DNA of 64,000 nt from Flavobacteriales bacterium (GCA_016124845.1 WGMW01000015.1:62001-126000); one strand, 5' to 3'. Shown: positions 35,830 through 45,657, counted from the first letter of the stretch. A program made the numbers and translations. The notes: generated by a model from the sequence alone, not told the origin.

Positions 35830-35949
35830 AACCTGCAAGGGTTAAAAAACAAGGTGTTGAAATGCCGGTTCTGTGAATGAATCCATTGCTTCTTATTAAA
35901 AAGAAGAAGATGTGGAAAATGGTTGAAACCATTCCCGAACATGTTGATT

Positions 35950-35987
35950 CCATCATAGCCCACGATTTAAATCGTGGGCTATGATGG
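35950..35987. repeat. perfect 38-bp palindrome
   Basis: Each arm is 19 nt (35950-35968 and 35969-35987), with no spacer; the centre reads CCACGATTTAAATCGTGG. Palindromes with GCCCACGATTTAAATCG are a familiar intergenic repeat of Bacteroidota. Confidence 0.95.
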
Positions 35988-36300
35988 ACGGCAAGGCACC
36001 AGCCGTTTTAATGGTTTTGAAGACAGGTCTATCAATGGCGAGTGTGATTCTGTTTTTCAGACGCCCCTGTTTTCAAAACCTCGCAGGTTTGGTTTGGGGA
36101 GGTGCTGGAAGATTATCAGACACCAAGAAGCAGGCGATATGAACTCACCCACTGCTACAATCCATTTAGTACGCCATACGGAAACGGTTTTTTATCGACC
36201 TGTAATCGCTGTTTGTCATTCCGAGTGTGCGAGGAATCTTTGAGATGCTTCCTTCGTCAGCACGACAAGCGGAAGAGTTGAGAGCTGGCGCGGGGATTGA
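35988..36300. repeat. gene-free stretch with two repeat fragments
   Basis: No supported ORF. 36060-36105 has GTTTTCAAAACC followed by TCGCAGGTTT, a fragment of an AAACCTGCGAGG-type hairpin repeat. 36213-36262 has TGTCATTCCGAGTGTGCGAG followed by GAATCTTTGAGATGC and GTCAGCACGACA, an imperfect inverted repeat of the TGTCATTCCGAG family. Nothing else is recognised. Confidence 0.6.
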
Positions 36301-39300
36301 TCACCTGATCAACATCATCTTCCCAAAGCCGCTTTCGATCCATTTGTCGGCTCCGCTATCGCGATGTTTGATGTAGTCGCCATTGAGTTTGGCCACCACG
36401 CGGTAGAGGTATACGCCATTGGCCAGTTGATCCCCGTATGTGTCTTTGCCATCCCACGCGTACTGCGTCATGTTGCGACCAATGTTCATGGGGCCGAGTT
36501 CATCGCTGGTGATCTCCTTCACCACCTTGCCTGAGATGGTCATGATCTGGATCTTGAAGTAATCGGGTTGGTCGCCTCCTGTAAGCGTGAAGACGAAATG
36601 CGTGGCCGTGGAGAACGGGTTCGGATAGTTGAGCACATTGGTGACCGTGGCCTCGTTGATCACCTCAAAGCTGATGCGGAAGAACTGGTCCCCGGCCGCG
36701 TTGTTCGACTTGTCGTAGCCCTGCACCCACAGTTCGTGTATGCCATCGACCGGGAATTTGGCAGGCCATTCGATGCGCGCCTTATTGGTGGGCGCCTGCC
36801 CCGGATAGAACTGCATGTTGGTGAAGTTCTGGAACCAGATGCGTTGGAGGTTCTGGCTGTTCGGTTCTTTGAGGAACACCTGGAAATCGGACGTATCGTT
36901 CAGCAATCGGAACTGGCTCTCGTCATCCAATTCAATAACGATCATCGGCTTGGCCGAAACGATGTCGCCATCGAGAATATGAATGCCATCGAAGGTCACA
37001 TCCATGATGGGGTTGACGCTCTCTCCGCTCACATCGAATTTCACACTTGCGAGGTTGTTGAAGTGGTACTGTTCCAGCTGGTCGTAACCGAAGGTCTGGT
37101 CGGGCCTGCGGGGGTTCACCTCCACCCAAAATACGTTGCCACCAAGAAAATCGATGGGGTTGGTGGTGATGGTATCGATGAGGATGTCTCCCGATAGGAG
37201 CGGAGCCTGCCTCGGATACGGAATGTAGTTCTTGTTTCCGGCCGCGTCCTGGATCCAGTAATGCACCAGCAGGCTGTCCATATCGAAATCGGAGACGTTC
37301 TCAATGGCCACCACGAATTTCAGCAGTTGGCCATCGTGGATGGTATCGCTCTCAAAATGATAAGAGATGTGCGGGTTGAGGGCGGCCTCGGGCACGCCAG
37401 CGAACAGTACTTGCCAGCGGTCCATCTGCGGAGGTGTGCTGGCCGAGCTGTCATCAAGGCAGAAGGCGTTGAGTTTTAAACGCGGATAGATGGAAGCATC
37501 GATGGAATTGTAGAGGTCGAGAATGTCGGTGCTGTTGCCATCAATGCCACTCATCACCACTTCTTCCACACCGCTTGGGCGTATGCCTATCACGTTGATG
37601 GCAATGCTGTCCAACGTGGGCGTTTCTTTCGGATGCGAACGTACGTGTAAGGATTTCCATTGCGAAGTGGGTCCGATGTACTTGGTGGTAATGGTTCCCT
37701 GATTGTAGCAGCCCGTCATGGTGGCGGTAAGCGTAATGTGGTCGCTGAGCTGCGAACCGAACACTTCGATGGCCGTGCTTGGGTCGCCTTTCTTGCAGAA
37801 GAAGGCGTACGGTACGCCAGAAAGCGTGTCGATGGCCGTGGCACCGAGGTCGTGGAACACGTCAAGGACAGATTGAGGCAGTCCCGCCAGGTTCACATTC
37901 AGCCACGTGACCACGCCTATATAATTGCTGTCGGGAACGGTGGAGGAAAGGAAAGTCACCATGTTGCTCATGGATGTGCTGTTGGGCGTGGCCCATTGAT
38001 ACCAGCCTTCGGGTCGGGTTCGGCAGGGTTCCAGTTGTCCTTGCGCGCCTCCGCCAGGAAGGAATTCGCCTGTTACCACATCATAGCCTGGGGTTTTCCA
38101 TGGCTCCAAGGTGCAGCCGTCCATCACAGCCGTAAGCAACTGTGGCGTGTACACGTTTCCGCCCGTACAGCCGAGATATTCCTCACGCCCGTTGTCAATG
38201 AAGTAATTGATGGCCTCGGCCTCGGCCAATGTGGTCGGGTTTCCGAACGTGTGGAGTTCCAACTGCTTCAGTGTCTGCACGAAATCCCAATCGCGCTCAG
38301 GACGGTCGTAGATGATGTCCGTGTATCGGTCGTTCTTGTACTGGAAATAATGCGCCTGCCCCCAGCCGTACTTGTCAATGATGTACTGGAACGAAGTTTC
38401 GCGCCATTTGTAGTAGCCGTACGTGGCCGAATCCACACTTGCCCGCCAGAAATACACCGTGCTGTCGGCCATATTTGCAAGGAGGTTCGGAGTCCAATTC
38501 ACCACGCCACCACCTTGCGTAATGGTGGTAAATTCTTTGAGCGGACTGTTGAAACGGTCGGTGGTGTCCACTTCGATCCGATACGTTTTTACAGGCGCAA
38601 ACGGGTTTCCGGTCGAGCATTTCAAGGTCGGTCCCTGATCGGGGATGACCGCAAACTCGTAGGGCCATATCGGAACGATGTCGGGCGAAAGCACATTCAC
38701 ATCCACACACACATCGTTGTTCGTTTCCAGCATCTCGTCAATGATCTGCGTATTGTCCAACGAGATGCAGAGCGTGTTGATGCCAAGTCCATCGATCAGG
38801 TCGATGGGAATGAAGACCACGGCCGTGTCCAAATAGTTCACGGGCGGATGATAAATGCTGATGGTCGTATCAATTTCGCCCGTGGGCAATTGCCGCGCGA
38901 TCTCGATCACGAATGTATCGGTGAATGCCGCCCCAAGGTTGGTGATCTGGATGTCCATCTCAAACTCACTCATCTCGGTGGTGATCTCCTCGGGTTCGAA
39001 CCACACGCTCTGCTGGTTTACCATCAGATCGGGCAGCGGCCTGTTGGTGATGTTGATGGCAGGGTCGCCATGAAGCGTGTATTCCAGATCGTGCATCCGC
39101 GTGATGTCGTTCTGCGGTTGCGCATTCTCGCGAATGGCCCGTTTCATTTGCCAGCCGATCGTATTCCCGTAAGCCAAATGACTCAGGCTGTGGTAGAAAT
39201 TCGTGCAGTAATTGTTGAGATAGAACTTGCTGCCAGGACCGATGGTGGCCAAAAAGGCCAAAGCACCTCCCTGCGGCTCCAGCACCCAGTTCTCCGAAAT

Positions 39301-41343
39301 GGAAGACGGGACGCTTGATGGCTGATGGATGTCTCCCGCGTAGCACGAGTTGGCCATCATTACCGGATACTTTCCGTTATCGTTACTGAAGAATGAAGGC
39401 TGATCGATCTGCACATCGAACCCGACAGCCGAACCATGACCGAAGAAATTGATGAGCTGCACACCAGAATTGATCAGCTCGGTGATGGAATCGACCTGCG
39501 TGATCTGGAACGGTTCCGAACTCGTTTTCTGGAAGGTCTGCACGCTTCCACCGTAAAGCGTGTCTTCAATAATGTACTTGTACGAATCCATGAACGCTCG
39601 GATCTGCAACAGTTCCACACCAGGGCTTCCGCCCGAGAAATGCAGGATCTTCTTCATCCAGAACTCATTGCCCAATGCCTCAAATTCCTGCACTTTCTGC
39701 ATGTAACCGCTCACCTGTTGCGGGGTTTTAGCGGCCAAGCGCCCAACAGGAATTCCCGTTTCCTCCAAGTAGGTTCCTTGTCCGAGGAAAGCGGTTAGCA
39801 TATTATCGCTTGGTGGATAACCGAACGATGGCACCAGTATCTCCGCGAAAAGCGCGGGATTGTTCCGTGCAGAAACATGATTCACGGCCTTGCCGATGAG
39901 GAAAATATGCTTTGGGGCATCAAGGTTGGCCAGCGCCCAAGCGGCAAACTTGCGAATGGCCAGCGGATGCTTGTTAATGCCCCAACCGAACTGGTTGTAG
40001 AGCTCATCCACATCAATTCCGATGGCGTTGTGACCCGAAATATTCCGATACGAAGCGTACTGTTGCACCTCGGTGTAAAAGGCTTTCGGTCCAATGGCGA
40101 AATAATCGGTGCTCGGGTCGAGTGCATTGAAATCGGTGAAGTATAACGAACCGTTCGGCCCTGCCGGAGTGATCTCGGAAACACTCGCCACCTGCGATTC
40201 GCTGGTGAGGTAACATTCCTTCACGTTGCCGTTGTCGGGCACCAGAAATTCGTAGTTGCCCGAAGAGCCGCCCACCGTTATCCTTTTGCCATTGGTCAAA
40301 TCGTAAAGCAGAGGTGAGGCAGCAGCAAAACCACCCATCTGAATACGGCTTTTGGTCTGCGTTGGATAACCCGGATTATCATCCAACAGGAATTTGAAAG
40401 CCGCCACATTGCCGCTGGTGGGTGTTTGCGGATAGCGGATGCGGATGAAACCGATGGTTGCCCGGTAAGCACCTGCCGCAGGCGTGTTCGACATGGAGAA
40501 CGTGAAGCTCGAACTGTTGTTTCCCAAGGCCGAAGTGGGGGTGGTGAGGTTGTAGCGGTAACCGTTCAGCCCCGACATTACATCGCTGTAACTGATGGAG
40601 GGTCCCTGAATGCTGATGTTCTTGTCGTCAAAGGTCTGCCCCACAACAGCGATCTCCACCTCCGCATCGGGTCCGTTCATATACCTGTTCGGGGTATTCA
40701 CGTTCCAGGTCTTGGCGGCCGATGGGCTAAAATCGCCATTGCCGTTGCCATAATACCCTTCTCCACCCGAATACATGGGGCTTGTGCTTTCGGTCTGCAC
40801 GTAGGTGGGGCCATAGCGGTACGTGCTGTGATCTTCCTTCACCACATCTTTAAGAATGTAGGGCGATGCGGTGTAGGCCGAAAAGTTGACATCGGTCTCC
40901 AAGGCCATCCGCAGGTTGGTGGTGGAACTGTTCCATGTAAGGAAGTAACGGATGGTGTCGTTGATCAGACTGTAATACGGATTGGCATTGTCCAGCGGGT
41001 TCTCGATATACACATCCGAATCGAACTCGCCATCGTTGCCGCGCGCATAGAATTCAATGAAATCGGTGGGGTCGAAACTGCCGTCCAGTTCTCCCTCCAC
41101 GTAGATATACTGTTCCTGCCCTCGGGCAAAGATCTGTAGGCTTCGCGGGTCGATGGTAGCAAGGCTGATGCCCTGCGAGGCCAGCGCATCGTTCAGTACC
41201 TGATAGTTGATGCGGTAGATGCCTTCATTAAGTATCTGAAATTTGAAATACGGCTGAGAAGCACTCACCCACTCATTGCCGTACGGCTGCGAGAATGCAG
41301 TAAAAGTTTGGAGAAGAAGCGCGAAAAGTAAAAATCTCCCCAT
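36301..41343 (-). CDS. porU2: PorU2-like C25 peptidase of the type IX secretion system
   Basis: A 1680-residue protein with a signal peptide (MGRFLLFALLLQTFTAFSQ), a large N-terminal beta-rich region, and a gingipain-type C25 peptidase domain. The catalytic His636 lies in FFGHGSAVGF and the catalytic Cys667 in MANSCYAGD. CARDB-like modules follow (DLMVNQQSVWFEPEEITTEMSEFEMDIQITNLG), then further beta domains and a C-terminal FlgD/Por-like module (NYPNPFSTATHF ... WDGKDTYGDQLANGVYLYRV). PorU cleaves C-terminal signals from T9SS cargo and links them to LPS; at about 1100-1300 residues it is usually shorter, so the long variant called PorU2 fits better. It is immediately downstream of the porV2 gene. 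Confidence 0.88.
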   Translation of the reverse strand: MGRFLLFALLLQTFTAFSQPYGNEWVSASQPYFKFQILNEGIYRINYQVLNDALASQGISLATIDPRSLQIFARGQEQYIYVEGELDGSFDPTDFIEFYARGNDGEFDSDVYIENPLDNANPYYSLINDTIRYFLTWNSSTTNLRMALETDVNFSAYTASPYILKDVVKEDHSTYRYGPTYVQTESTSPMYSGGEGYYGNGNGDFSPSAAKTWNVNTPNRYMNGPDAEVEIAVVGQTFDDKNISIQGPSISYSDVMSGLNGYRYNLTTPTSALGNNSSSFTFSMSNTPAAGAYRATIGFIRIRYPQTPTSGNVAAFKFLLDDNPGYPTQTKSRIQMGGFAAASPLLYDLTNGKRITVGGSSGNYEFLVPDNGNVKECYLTSESQVASVSEITPAGPNGSLYFTDFNALDPSTDYFAIGPKAFYTEVQQYASYRNISGHNAIGIDVDELYNQFGWGINKHPLAIRKFAAWALANLDAPKHIFLIGKAVNHVSARNNPALFAEILVPSFGYPPSDNMLTAFLGQGTYLEETGIPVGRLAAKTPQQVSGYMQKVQEFEALGNEFWMKKILHFSGGSPGVELLQIRAFMDSYKYIIEDTLYGGSVQTFQKTSSEPFQITQVDSITELINSGVQLINFFGHGSAVGFDVQIDQPSFFSNDNGKYPVMMANSCYAGDIHQPSSVPSSISENWVLEPQGGALAFLATIGPGSKFYLNNYCTNFYHSLSHLAYGNTIGWQMKRAIRENAQPQNDITRMHDLEYTLHGDPAINITNRPLPDLMVNQQSVWFEPEEITTEMSEFEMDIQITNLGAAFTDTFVIEIARQLPTGEIDTTISIYHPPVNYLDTAVVFIPIDLIDGLGINTLCISLDNTQIIDEMLETNNDVCVDVNVLSPDIVPIWPYEFAVIPDQGPTLKCSTGNPFAPVKTYRIEVDTTDRFNSPLKEFTTITQGGGVVNWTPNLLANMADSTVYFWRASVDSATYGYYKWRETSFQYIIDKYGWGQAHYFQYKNDRYTDIIYDRPERDWDFVQTLKQLELHTFGNPTTLAEAEAINYFIDNGREEYLGCTGGNVYTPQLLTAVMDGCTLEPWKTPGYDVVTGEFLPGGGAQGQLEPCRTRPEGWYQWATPNSTSMSNMVTFLSSTVPDSNYIGVVTWLNVNLAGLPQSVLDVFHDLGATAIDTLSGVPYAFFCKKGDPSTAIEVFGSQLSDHITLTATMTGCYNQGTITTKYIGPTSQWKSLHVRSHPKETPTLDSIAINVIGIRPSGVEEVVMSGIDGNSTDILDLYNSIDASIYPRLKLNAFCLDDSSASTPPQMDRWQVLFAGVPEAALNPHISYHFESDTIHDGQLLKFVVAIENVSDFDMDSLLVHYWIQDAAGNKNYIPYPRQAPLLSGDILIDTITTNPIDFLGGNVFWVEVNPRRPDQTFGYDQLEQYHFNNLASVKFDVSGESVNPIMDVTFDGIHILDGDIVSAKPMIVIELDDESQFRLLNDTSDFQVFLKEPNSQNLQRIWFQNFTNMQFYPGQAPTNKARIEWPAKFPVDGIHELWVQGYDKSNNAAGDQFFRISFEVINEATVTNVLNYPNPFSTATHFVFTLTGGDQPDYFKIQIMTISGKVVKEITSDELGPMNIGRNMTQYAWDGKDTYGDQLANGVYLYRVVAKLNGDYIKHRDSGADKWIESGFGKMMLIR

Positions 41344-41414
41344 TCAGAATTCAGTTAGGAATTGAGAACGATAAGTTAGGAATTTCCGCCATTGGAAGAC
41401 TTAACGGGTCATTA

Positions 41415-42542
41415 TCAATTGCTTGCTCCCGCATCTGTTTTCGCTTTCTTCTTGAACATGTCTTTGTAGATGTCAACCTTCAGCGAGAAAACGTTGCTGA
41501 ACAGCGCCACGGATTGGTTGCCGACATCCGTCAGCGCATAATCGATGTAAAAATCTTTGATGCGGACACCGATGCCCACGTTCGGCTGCCATGTCCAAAT
41601 GTGTTTGCCGTTGTCATCGGTGTAATCCTGAATGTTGGTGACACCGAAGCGCACATACACGATATTGGAGTAGAAAAGCTCCAAGCCCCAATGCGGCTCA
41701 ATGCTTATCGGGTCTCCTTTTATGAGTACCGAACGCTTGCCATCGAACGTGAAATCGAAGTCGAATTCTGTATAGAGACCGAATTTCTTGTACACGTTGA
41801 ATTTTCTGCCAGCGGCAAGGATGACCTTTGGAAGTGTGACCTCCAATGAGTTTTTTGGAATATCGTTACCTGTCTGTTGCCAAACGGTTTTGGTCTCATC
41901 GTTCAATGTGAAATTCCACGCATTGAAGGTGGAGGTCACATCTCGCGCCATCAACCCGAATTTCCAGTTCTTGCGATCGTACTGCACACCACCATCGAGG
42001 CCAAAACCCCACGAATGCGCGAAACTTCCTACGTGTCGGTACACCACTTTCACCGTTCCACCATAACGCAAACCGGGAATTTTCGGGCTTTTACGACCTA
42101 CGCTGAAAAGGAAACCGTAATCCGCAGCAGTAAATGAGGTTACCTTATCGTAATTGATGTTGCCTTCGTCATCGATGAGTTGCGTGGTGTTCGGAATATC
42201 ATCCACGCCAAAGCGGATAAAACTGACAGCAGCCTGCGTGTATTGATCCACAATAGGTGCGGAAACAGCCGCATAATCGTACTTGGCAATTCCTGCAAAA
42301 TACTCGGAGTGCATCAGCGATACCTGCCATTTCTGGTCGGCCAGCGGAAGCGCGGCAGGGTTCCAGTAACCGCCCGTTACATCATTAACGCTTGCCACCA
42401 TGGCATTGGCCATGCCCATGCCGCGTGCGCCCACACCAATAGAGAGGAATTCGTTACTGTACTTTGGCGCCTGGGCCAGAGCTGTATTCCCAACAAAAAG
42501 CAGCGAAATGAAAAGGAAGGAGACGAGACGGAATCCGGTCAT
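41415..42542 (-). CDS. porV2: PorV2-like outer-membrane protein of the type IX secretion system
   Basis: A 375-residue FadL-type beta-barrel with a signal peptide (MTGFRLVSFLFISLLFVGNTALAQ) and the PorV motif block EFLSIGVGARGMGMANAMVASVNDVTGGYWNPAAL. PorV is the shuttle that brings cargo from the SprA translocon to the PorU attachment complex. Adjacency to the C25 gene 71 nt downstream supports a functional pair. The end is hydrophilic (FKKKAKTDAGASN). The 160-nt upstream gap is shared with a divergent acyltransferase gene. Confidence 0.9.
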   Translation of the reverse strand: MTGFRLVSFLFISLLFVGNTALAQAPKYSNEFLSIGVGARGMGMANAMVASVNDVTGGYWNPAALPLADQKWQVSLMHSEYFAGIAKYDYAAVSAPIVDQYTQAAVSFIRFGVDDIPNTTQLIDDEGNINYDKVTSFTAADYGFLFSVGRKSPKIPGLRYGGTVKVVYRHVGSFAHSWGFGLDGGVQYDRKNWKFGLMARDVTSTFNAWNFTLNDETKTVWQQTGNDIPKNSLEVTLPKVILAAGRKFNVYKKFGLYTEFDFDFTFDGKRSVLIKGDPISIEPHWGLELFYSNIVYVRFGVTNIQDYTDDNGKHIWTWQPNVGIGVRIKDFYIDYALTDVGNQSVALFSNVFSLKVDIYKDMFKKKAKTDAGASN

Positions 42543-42558
42543 GTTGTTTCAAGCGTGT

Positions 42559-42566
42559 TAAAGTTA
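42559..42566 (-). promoter_or_regulatory. possible promoter of porV2 (TAACTTTA)
   Basis: TAACTTTA on the minus strand matches seven of eight positions of TAnnTTTG and lies 17 nt before the porV2 ATG. The -33 box is weak, so this is tentative. Confidence 0.35.
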
Positions 42567-42702
42567 TCAAAAACGGCTTTTGTAATACTTGCCGACCCTG
42601 CCAACGGAAGACGTTTCTGAAAATTGTGTCGAATGTAATGCTTCGAAGCAAAGCTATTGGGCAGATGTTTCCAATTTGTACACAACTTAGTGGTCAATAA
42701 AA

Positions 42703-43833
42703 ATGGGACAGAAAGTTTTCTTCAAAAATCTGGATGCGCTTCGTTTCGTGGCGTTTCTGTTCATTTTTCTCGGACATGCGCTCGATACGGATAGCGACAT
42801 CATCCGCCAATCTGCCGCGTATGGTTGGGTAAAGAATTACGTTTACATCTTTGGGAAAACAGGTTTCAGCTTTGCCTTCGTCCTGTCGAGTTACATTAAC
42901 ACATGGGTCATTTTGGAGGAACGCCAGCAGGCAGGGCACTTCAAGCCATGGCTTTACTACGTGAGGCGCGCCATTCGCATTTGGCCGCTGTATTTTCTGG
43001 TGCTTTTCATTGGGTTTGTGCTTCTGCCGCTGTTCATGCAATGCATGGGCGAACCATACCAAGAGGTTGGAAACCCATGGTATTTCATTCTTTTCGTGGG
43101 TAACTTCTACCTCATCGAACACGGTTGGACGCATTCACCCATCATCAGCGTGCTGTGGAGTGTTTCGGTGGAGGAACAGTTTTACATCTTCTGGCCGTTT
43201 CTGCTCATTCTTTTCAGGAGGAGTGAAAAATGGCTGTTTGCGCTGCTGTTGCTCATTTTCGGTATCACCACTTGGCATTATTACGGAACGGATGTGAACC
43301 TGTGGTTCCACACGCTTTTCCTACTTGGAGACATCGCACTCGGAGTACTGTTCGCGTTCATTTCCTTCAATAGGAATTGGGGATTTTCCTCTTTGCAGAG
43401 GTTGAGCCGCAAAGCCATCATTGCCATTTACACGAGCTTCATTTTTTCGCTGCTGTTCTACCATTTTCTGTTCGATAGCGACATGCTTCCGGGTGCCATC
43501 AACCTCATTGTAGAAAAGCTGTTCTATGCCGTGATTCTCTCCTTCTTCATCTTTGAGCAGAATTTCTGCGAGAACAGCTTCTATAAGTTTGGAAGGTTGA
43601 AGACCATTACTTACTTGGGTATGATCAGCTACGGACTTTTCTGCTTCCACGAGATAGGATTGCTGGCAGGCAATCGTTTTCTGTTGCATTTCGGGTTGGA
43701 GGAGAAGGTTTGGGCGTTCCTTATTCTGAAACCGTTGGTAGCGTTTGCATTGATCGCCCCATTTGCCGCTTTGAGCTGGCATTATTTCGAGAAGCCGCTG
43801 TTGGGATTGAAGCGGTATTTCTACACCAAGTAA
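42703..43833 (+). CDS. acyltransferase 3 family membrane protein (OafA/YrhL-like)
   Basis: A 376-residue protein with about ten membrane helices and the acyltransferase-3 signature: LDALRFVAFLFIFLGHALD at the N-terminus with the catalytic-type His, then YYVRRAIRIWPLYFLV, and HSPIISVLWSVSVEEQFYIFWP. The C-terminus ends SYGLFCFHEIGLL ... SWHYFEKPLLGLKRYF. These enzymes acetylate or acylate sugars of LPS, capsule or peptidoglycan. It is alone on its strand and overlaps nothing; the target glycan cannot be told. Confidence 0.93.
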   Translation: MGQKVFFKNLDALRFVAFLFIFLGHALDTDSDIIRQSAAYGWVKNYVYIFGKTGFSFAFVLSSYINTWVILEERQQAGHFKPWLYYVRRAIRIWPLYFLVLFIGFVLLPLFMQCMGEPYQEVGNPWYFILFVGNFYLIEHGWTHSPIISVLWSVSVEEQFYIFWPFLLILFRRSEKWLFALLLLIFGITTWHYYGTDVNLWFHTLFLLGDIALGVLFAFISFNRNWGFSSLQRLSRKAIIAIYTSFIFSLLFYHFLFDSDMLPGAINLIVEKLFYAVILSFFIFEQNFCENSFYKFGRLKTITYLGMISYGLFCFHEIGLLAGNRFLLHFGLEEKVWAFLILKPLVAFALIAPFAALSWHYFEKPLLGLKRYFYTK

Positions 43834-43837
43834 AAAG

Positions 43838-44809
43838 TTACTTGCGTTGCAGTTCGCGGATCATCTGCCGCTGGCGGAACTGTTCATTCTTCCGCTTCAC
43901 ATTCAGCTGATTTTGCTCTTTCTGCCCGTCCATATACAATCTGAGGTATTCGCTGGACTGTTCCTCCTCTCCAAGATCGGAACAAACTTGGCTCAGATGC
44001 TTCAGAATTTCATATTCCATGAACTTCAGTCCAATGGAACGGGAGTAGTTCAGGGCGCTTTTCAGTTCGGCCTTTGCCTGTTCCGATTTTCCCATGCGGT
44101 GCAACGAAATTCCGATGTTCATCATGGAAGTTGCAACACCTCGCTTGTGCTTGGCCTGTCGATGCAATACAAGGGCGCGCCTCACCAGCTCCAACCCTTT
44201 ACTGAACTCGCCTTGAAAAACGTGTACACCGGCCATGCCACCCAACATGTTGGCCGTGCCTTCCATGTCGTTGGATTCGCTGTAAAATTCCAAGCCGTGC
44301 TGGAAACAGCTCATTGCATCTTGGTATCGCCCCAGATTGAAGTAGACGTGTCCGATGTTTCCTGTGATGGTAGCAGCCAGATGGTGATTGCCCGCCCTTC
44401 TGGCAGCAGAAAGTCCCTCATCGAAATGATCCAATGCCACCCTGTATTGTTCCATTGTTCCCGAAATGATGCCCATACCGCTGTAGCAGCGCGCCACTCC
44501 GTACAGGTCGCCCAGCCCGAGGTATTTATCCAAGGCCTGTTCAAAGTACTCGATGCTCTGCGAGTATTCGGCCAGCTTCCAAAGAATGTTGGCGAAGCTT
44601 TCGCGCGTACGCGCATTGGCGGCCCGGTCGTTCAGTTTTTCGGAAAGTTCCAATGCCTCATCGGCACGTTTCCATCCCTCCACAAAATCATCGTTGTTGT
44701 GGTGCTTCAGCAATTGGAGAAGAATTTCCAATCGTTCGGCATCATCCTTCGCTTCCTCAAGCGAACGTTCCAATCTGTTTATCTCTGCTGTCATTCCGGT
44801 TTCGGTCAC
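43838..44809 (-). CDS. TPR-repeat protein
   Basis: A 323-residue soluble protein built of about seven TPR motifs (for example AGNHHLAATITGNIGHVYFNLGRYQDAMSC and KRGVATSMMNIGISLHRMGKSEQAK). It has no kinase, HTH or membrane domain, and ends in a basic, Gln-rich helix (NVKRKNEQFRQRQMIRELQRK) like those that precede a signalling domain in larger proteins. In this layout it looks like a truncated or stand-alone form of the TPR sensor proteins common in Bacteroidota. It converges on the acyltransferase with only 4 nt between them. Confidence 0.85.
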   Translation of the reverse strand: MTETGMTAEINRLERSLEEAKDDAERLEILLQLLKHHNNDDFVEGWKRADEALELSEKLNDRAANARTRESFANILWKLAEYSQSIEYFEQALDKYLGLGDLYGVARCYSGMGIISGTMEQYRVALDHFDEGLSAARRAGNHHLAATITGNIGHVYFNLGRYQDAMSCFQHGLEFYSESNDMEGTANMLGGMAGVHVFQGEFSKGLELVRRALVLHRQAKHKRGVATSMMNIGISLHRMGKSEQAKAELKSALNYSRSIGLKFMEYEILKHLSQVCSDLGEEEQSSEYLRLYMDGQKEQNQLNVKRKNEQFRQRQMIRELQRK

Positions 44810-44892
44810 GTTTTATGAAGTAGCTGGCAAAAGGTTTCAGCAATGGAAAGGAAATATTGCATTTCGCGAAAAATGCATCAAAGCTGCTTTGC

Positions 44893-44900
44893 TACCTTCG
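44893..44900 (+). promoter_or_regulatory. promoter of pssA (TACCTTCG)
   Basis: TACCTTCG differs from TAnnTTTG at one position and is only 5 nt before the pssA ATG, which would give an essentially leaderless transcript. Confidence 0.45.
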
Positions 44901-44904
44901 GCAA

Positions 44905-45657
44905 ATGAATCCATTGAAACACATTCCGAACGCGCTCACAAGCCTTAATCTGCTCAGCGGTTGTTTGGCCATTGTCATGCTTTCGGTAGGCGACCCGCTA
45001 ACGGCCGCATTCCTTGTCATTGCTGCTGCAATATTTGACTTCTTCGATGGTTTCGCTGCGCGGATGCTGAAGGTCTCAACTCCCATTGGTGGCGACCTCG
45101 ACTCATTGGCCGATATGGTCACCTTTGGTGCTGTGCCAGGGTTGATGTTGCTGCATTACTTGGAAGGTGGCTTGGGCAACCATATCACCGGATTGAATTC
45201 GTTCTTGGAGCACCCTGTGCTGTTGATCCCTTTTCTTGTTCCCGTGTTTTCGGCCTTACGCTTGGCCAAATTCAATGTGGATACGCGGCAGACGGACAGT
45301 TTTCGCGGCCTGCCGACACCTGCCAGCGCCATGTGGGTGGTTTCCATTCCCCTGATGATCGAATACATGCCTTACCATATCTGGTGGGATCCAAGCAATG
45401 TGATCGTTGCACCGTGGTTTGTGATCGTTTCGGCCATTGGCCTCTCGGTAATAATGGTGAGCGATATTCCGCTGATGGCCATGAAGTTCAAGCACTTTGG
45501 GTGGAAAGGAAACGGGGTGCGTTACGTGTTCTTGATAATTTCTGCGGTTCTGTTGATAATTCTGCGGCCGGTTGCCATTCCCATCATCCTATCTTTGTAC
45601 GTGCTTATTTCAATCATCAATAACCTGTTTCTATCCAAAAATGAAGTACATAGCTGA
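44905..45657 (+). CDS. pssA: CDP-diacylglycerol-serine O-phosphatidyltransferase
   Basis: PssA makes phosphatidylserine, the precursor of phosphatidylethanolamine. The 250-residue membrane protein starts at ATG 44905 (MNPLKHIPNALTSLNLLSGCLAIVMLS) and has the full CDP-alcohol signature D-G-x2-A-R-x8-G-x3-D-x3-D (DGFAAR ... GGDLDSLAD). About seven helices follow, and the TRQTDSFRGLPTPASA segment is typical of Bacteroidota. A longer upstream frame exists but lacks a promoter. The gene overlaps purS by 17 nt. Confidence 0.95.
   Translation: MNPLKHIPNALTSLNLLSGCLAIVMLSVGDPLTAAFLVIAAAIFDFFDGFAARMLKVSTPIGGDLDSLADMVTFGAVPGLMLLHYLEGGLGNHITGLNSFLEHPVLLIPFLVPVFSALRLAKFNVDTRQTDSFRGLPTPASAMWVVSIPLMIEYMPYHIWWDPSNVIVAPWFVIVSAIGLSVIMVSDIPLMAMKFKHFGWKGNGVRYVFLIISAVLLIILRPVAIPIILSLYVLISIINNLFLSKNEVHS

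Noticed and set aside
35388-35876. 162-codon frame through the tandem repeats
   Set aside because: It begins inside the coding region of the minus-strand gene, and the repeat reads GQDG-type units only because the period is a multiple of three. The frame from 35482 keeps a better heptad pattern.
37660-39318. 552-codon open frame on the plus strand inside porU2
   Set aside because: It is an antisense shadow of the C25 peptidase gene, with Arg/His/Val-rich, unstructured-looking sequence.
43847-44818. 323-codon open frame antisense to the TPR protein gene
   Set aside because: Its length mirrors the TPR gene, but it has no promoter and no recognised domain; the minus-strand TPR protein explains the sequence.
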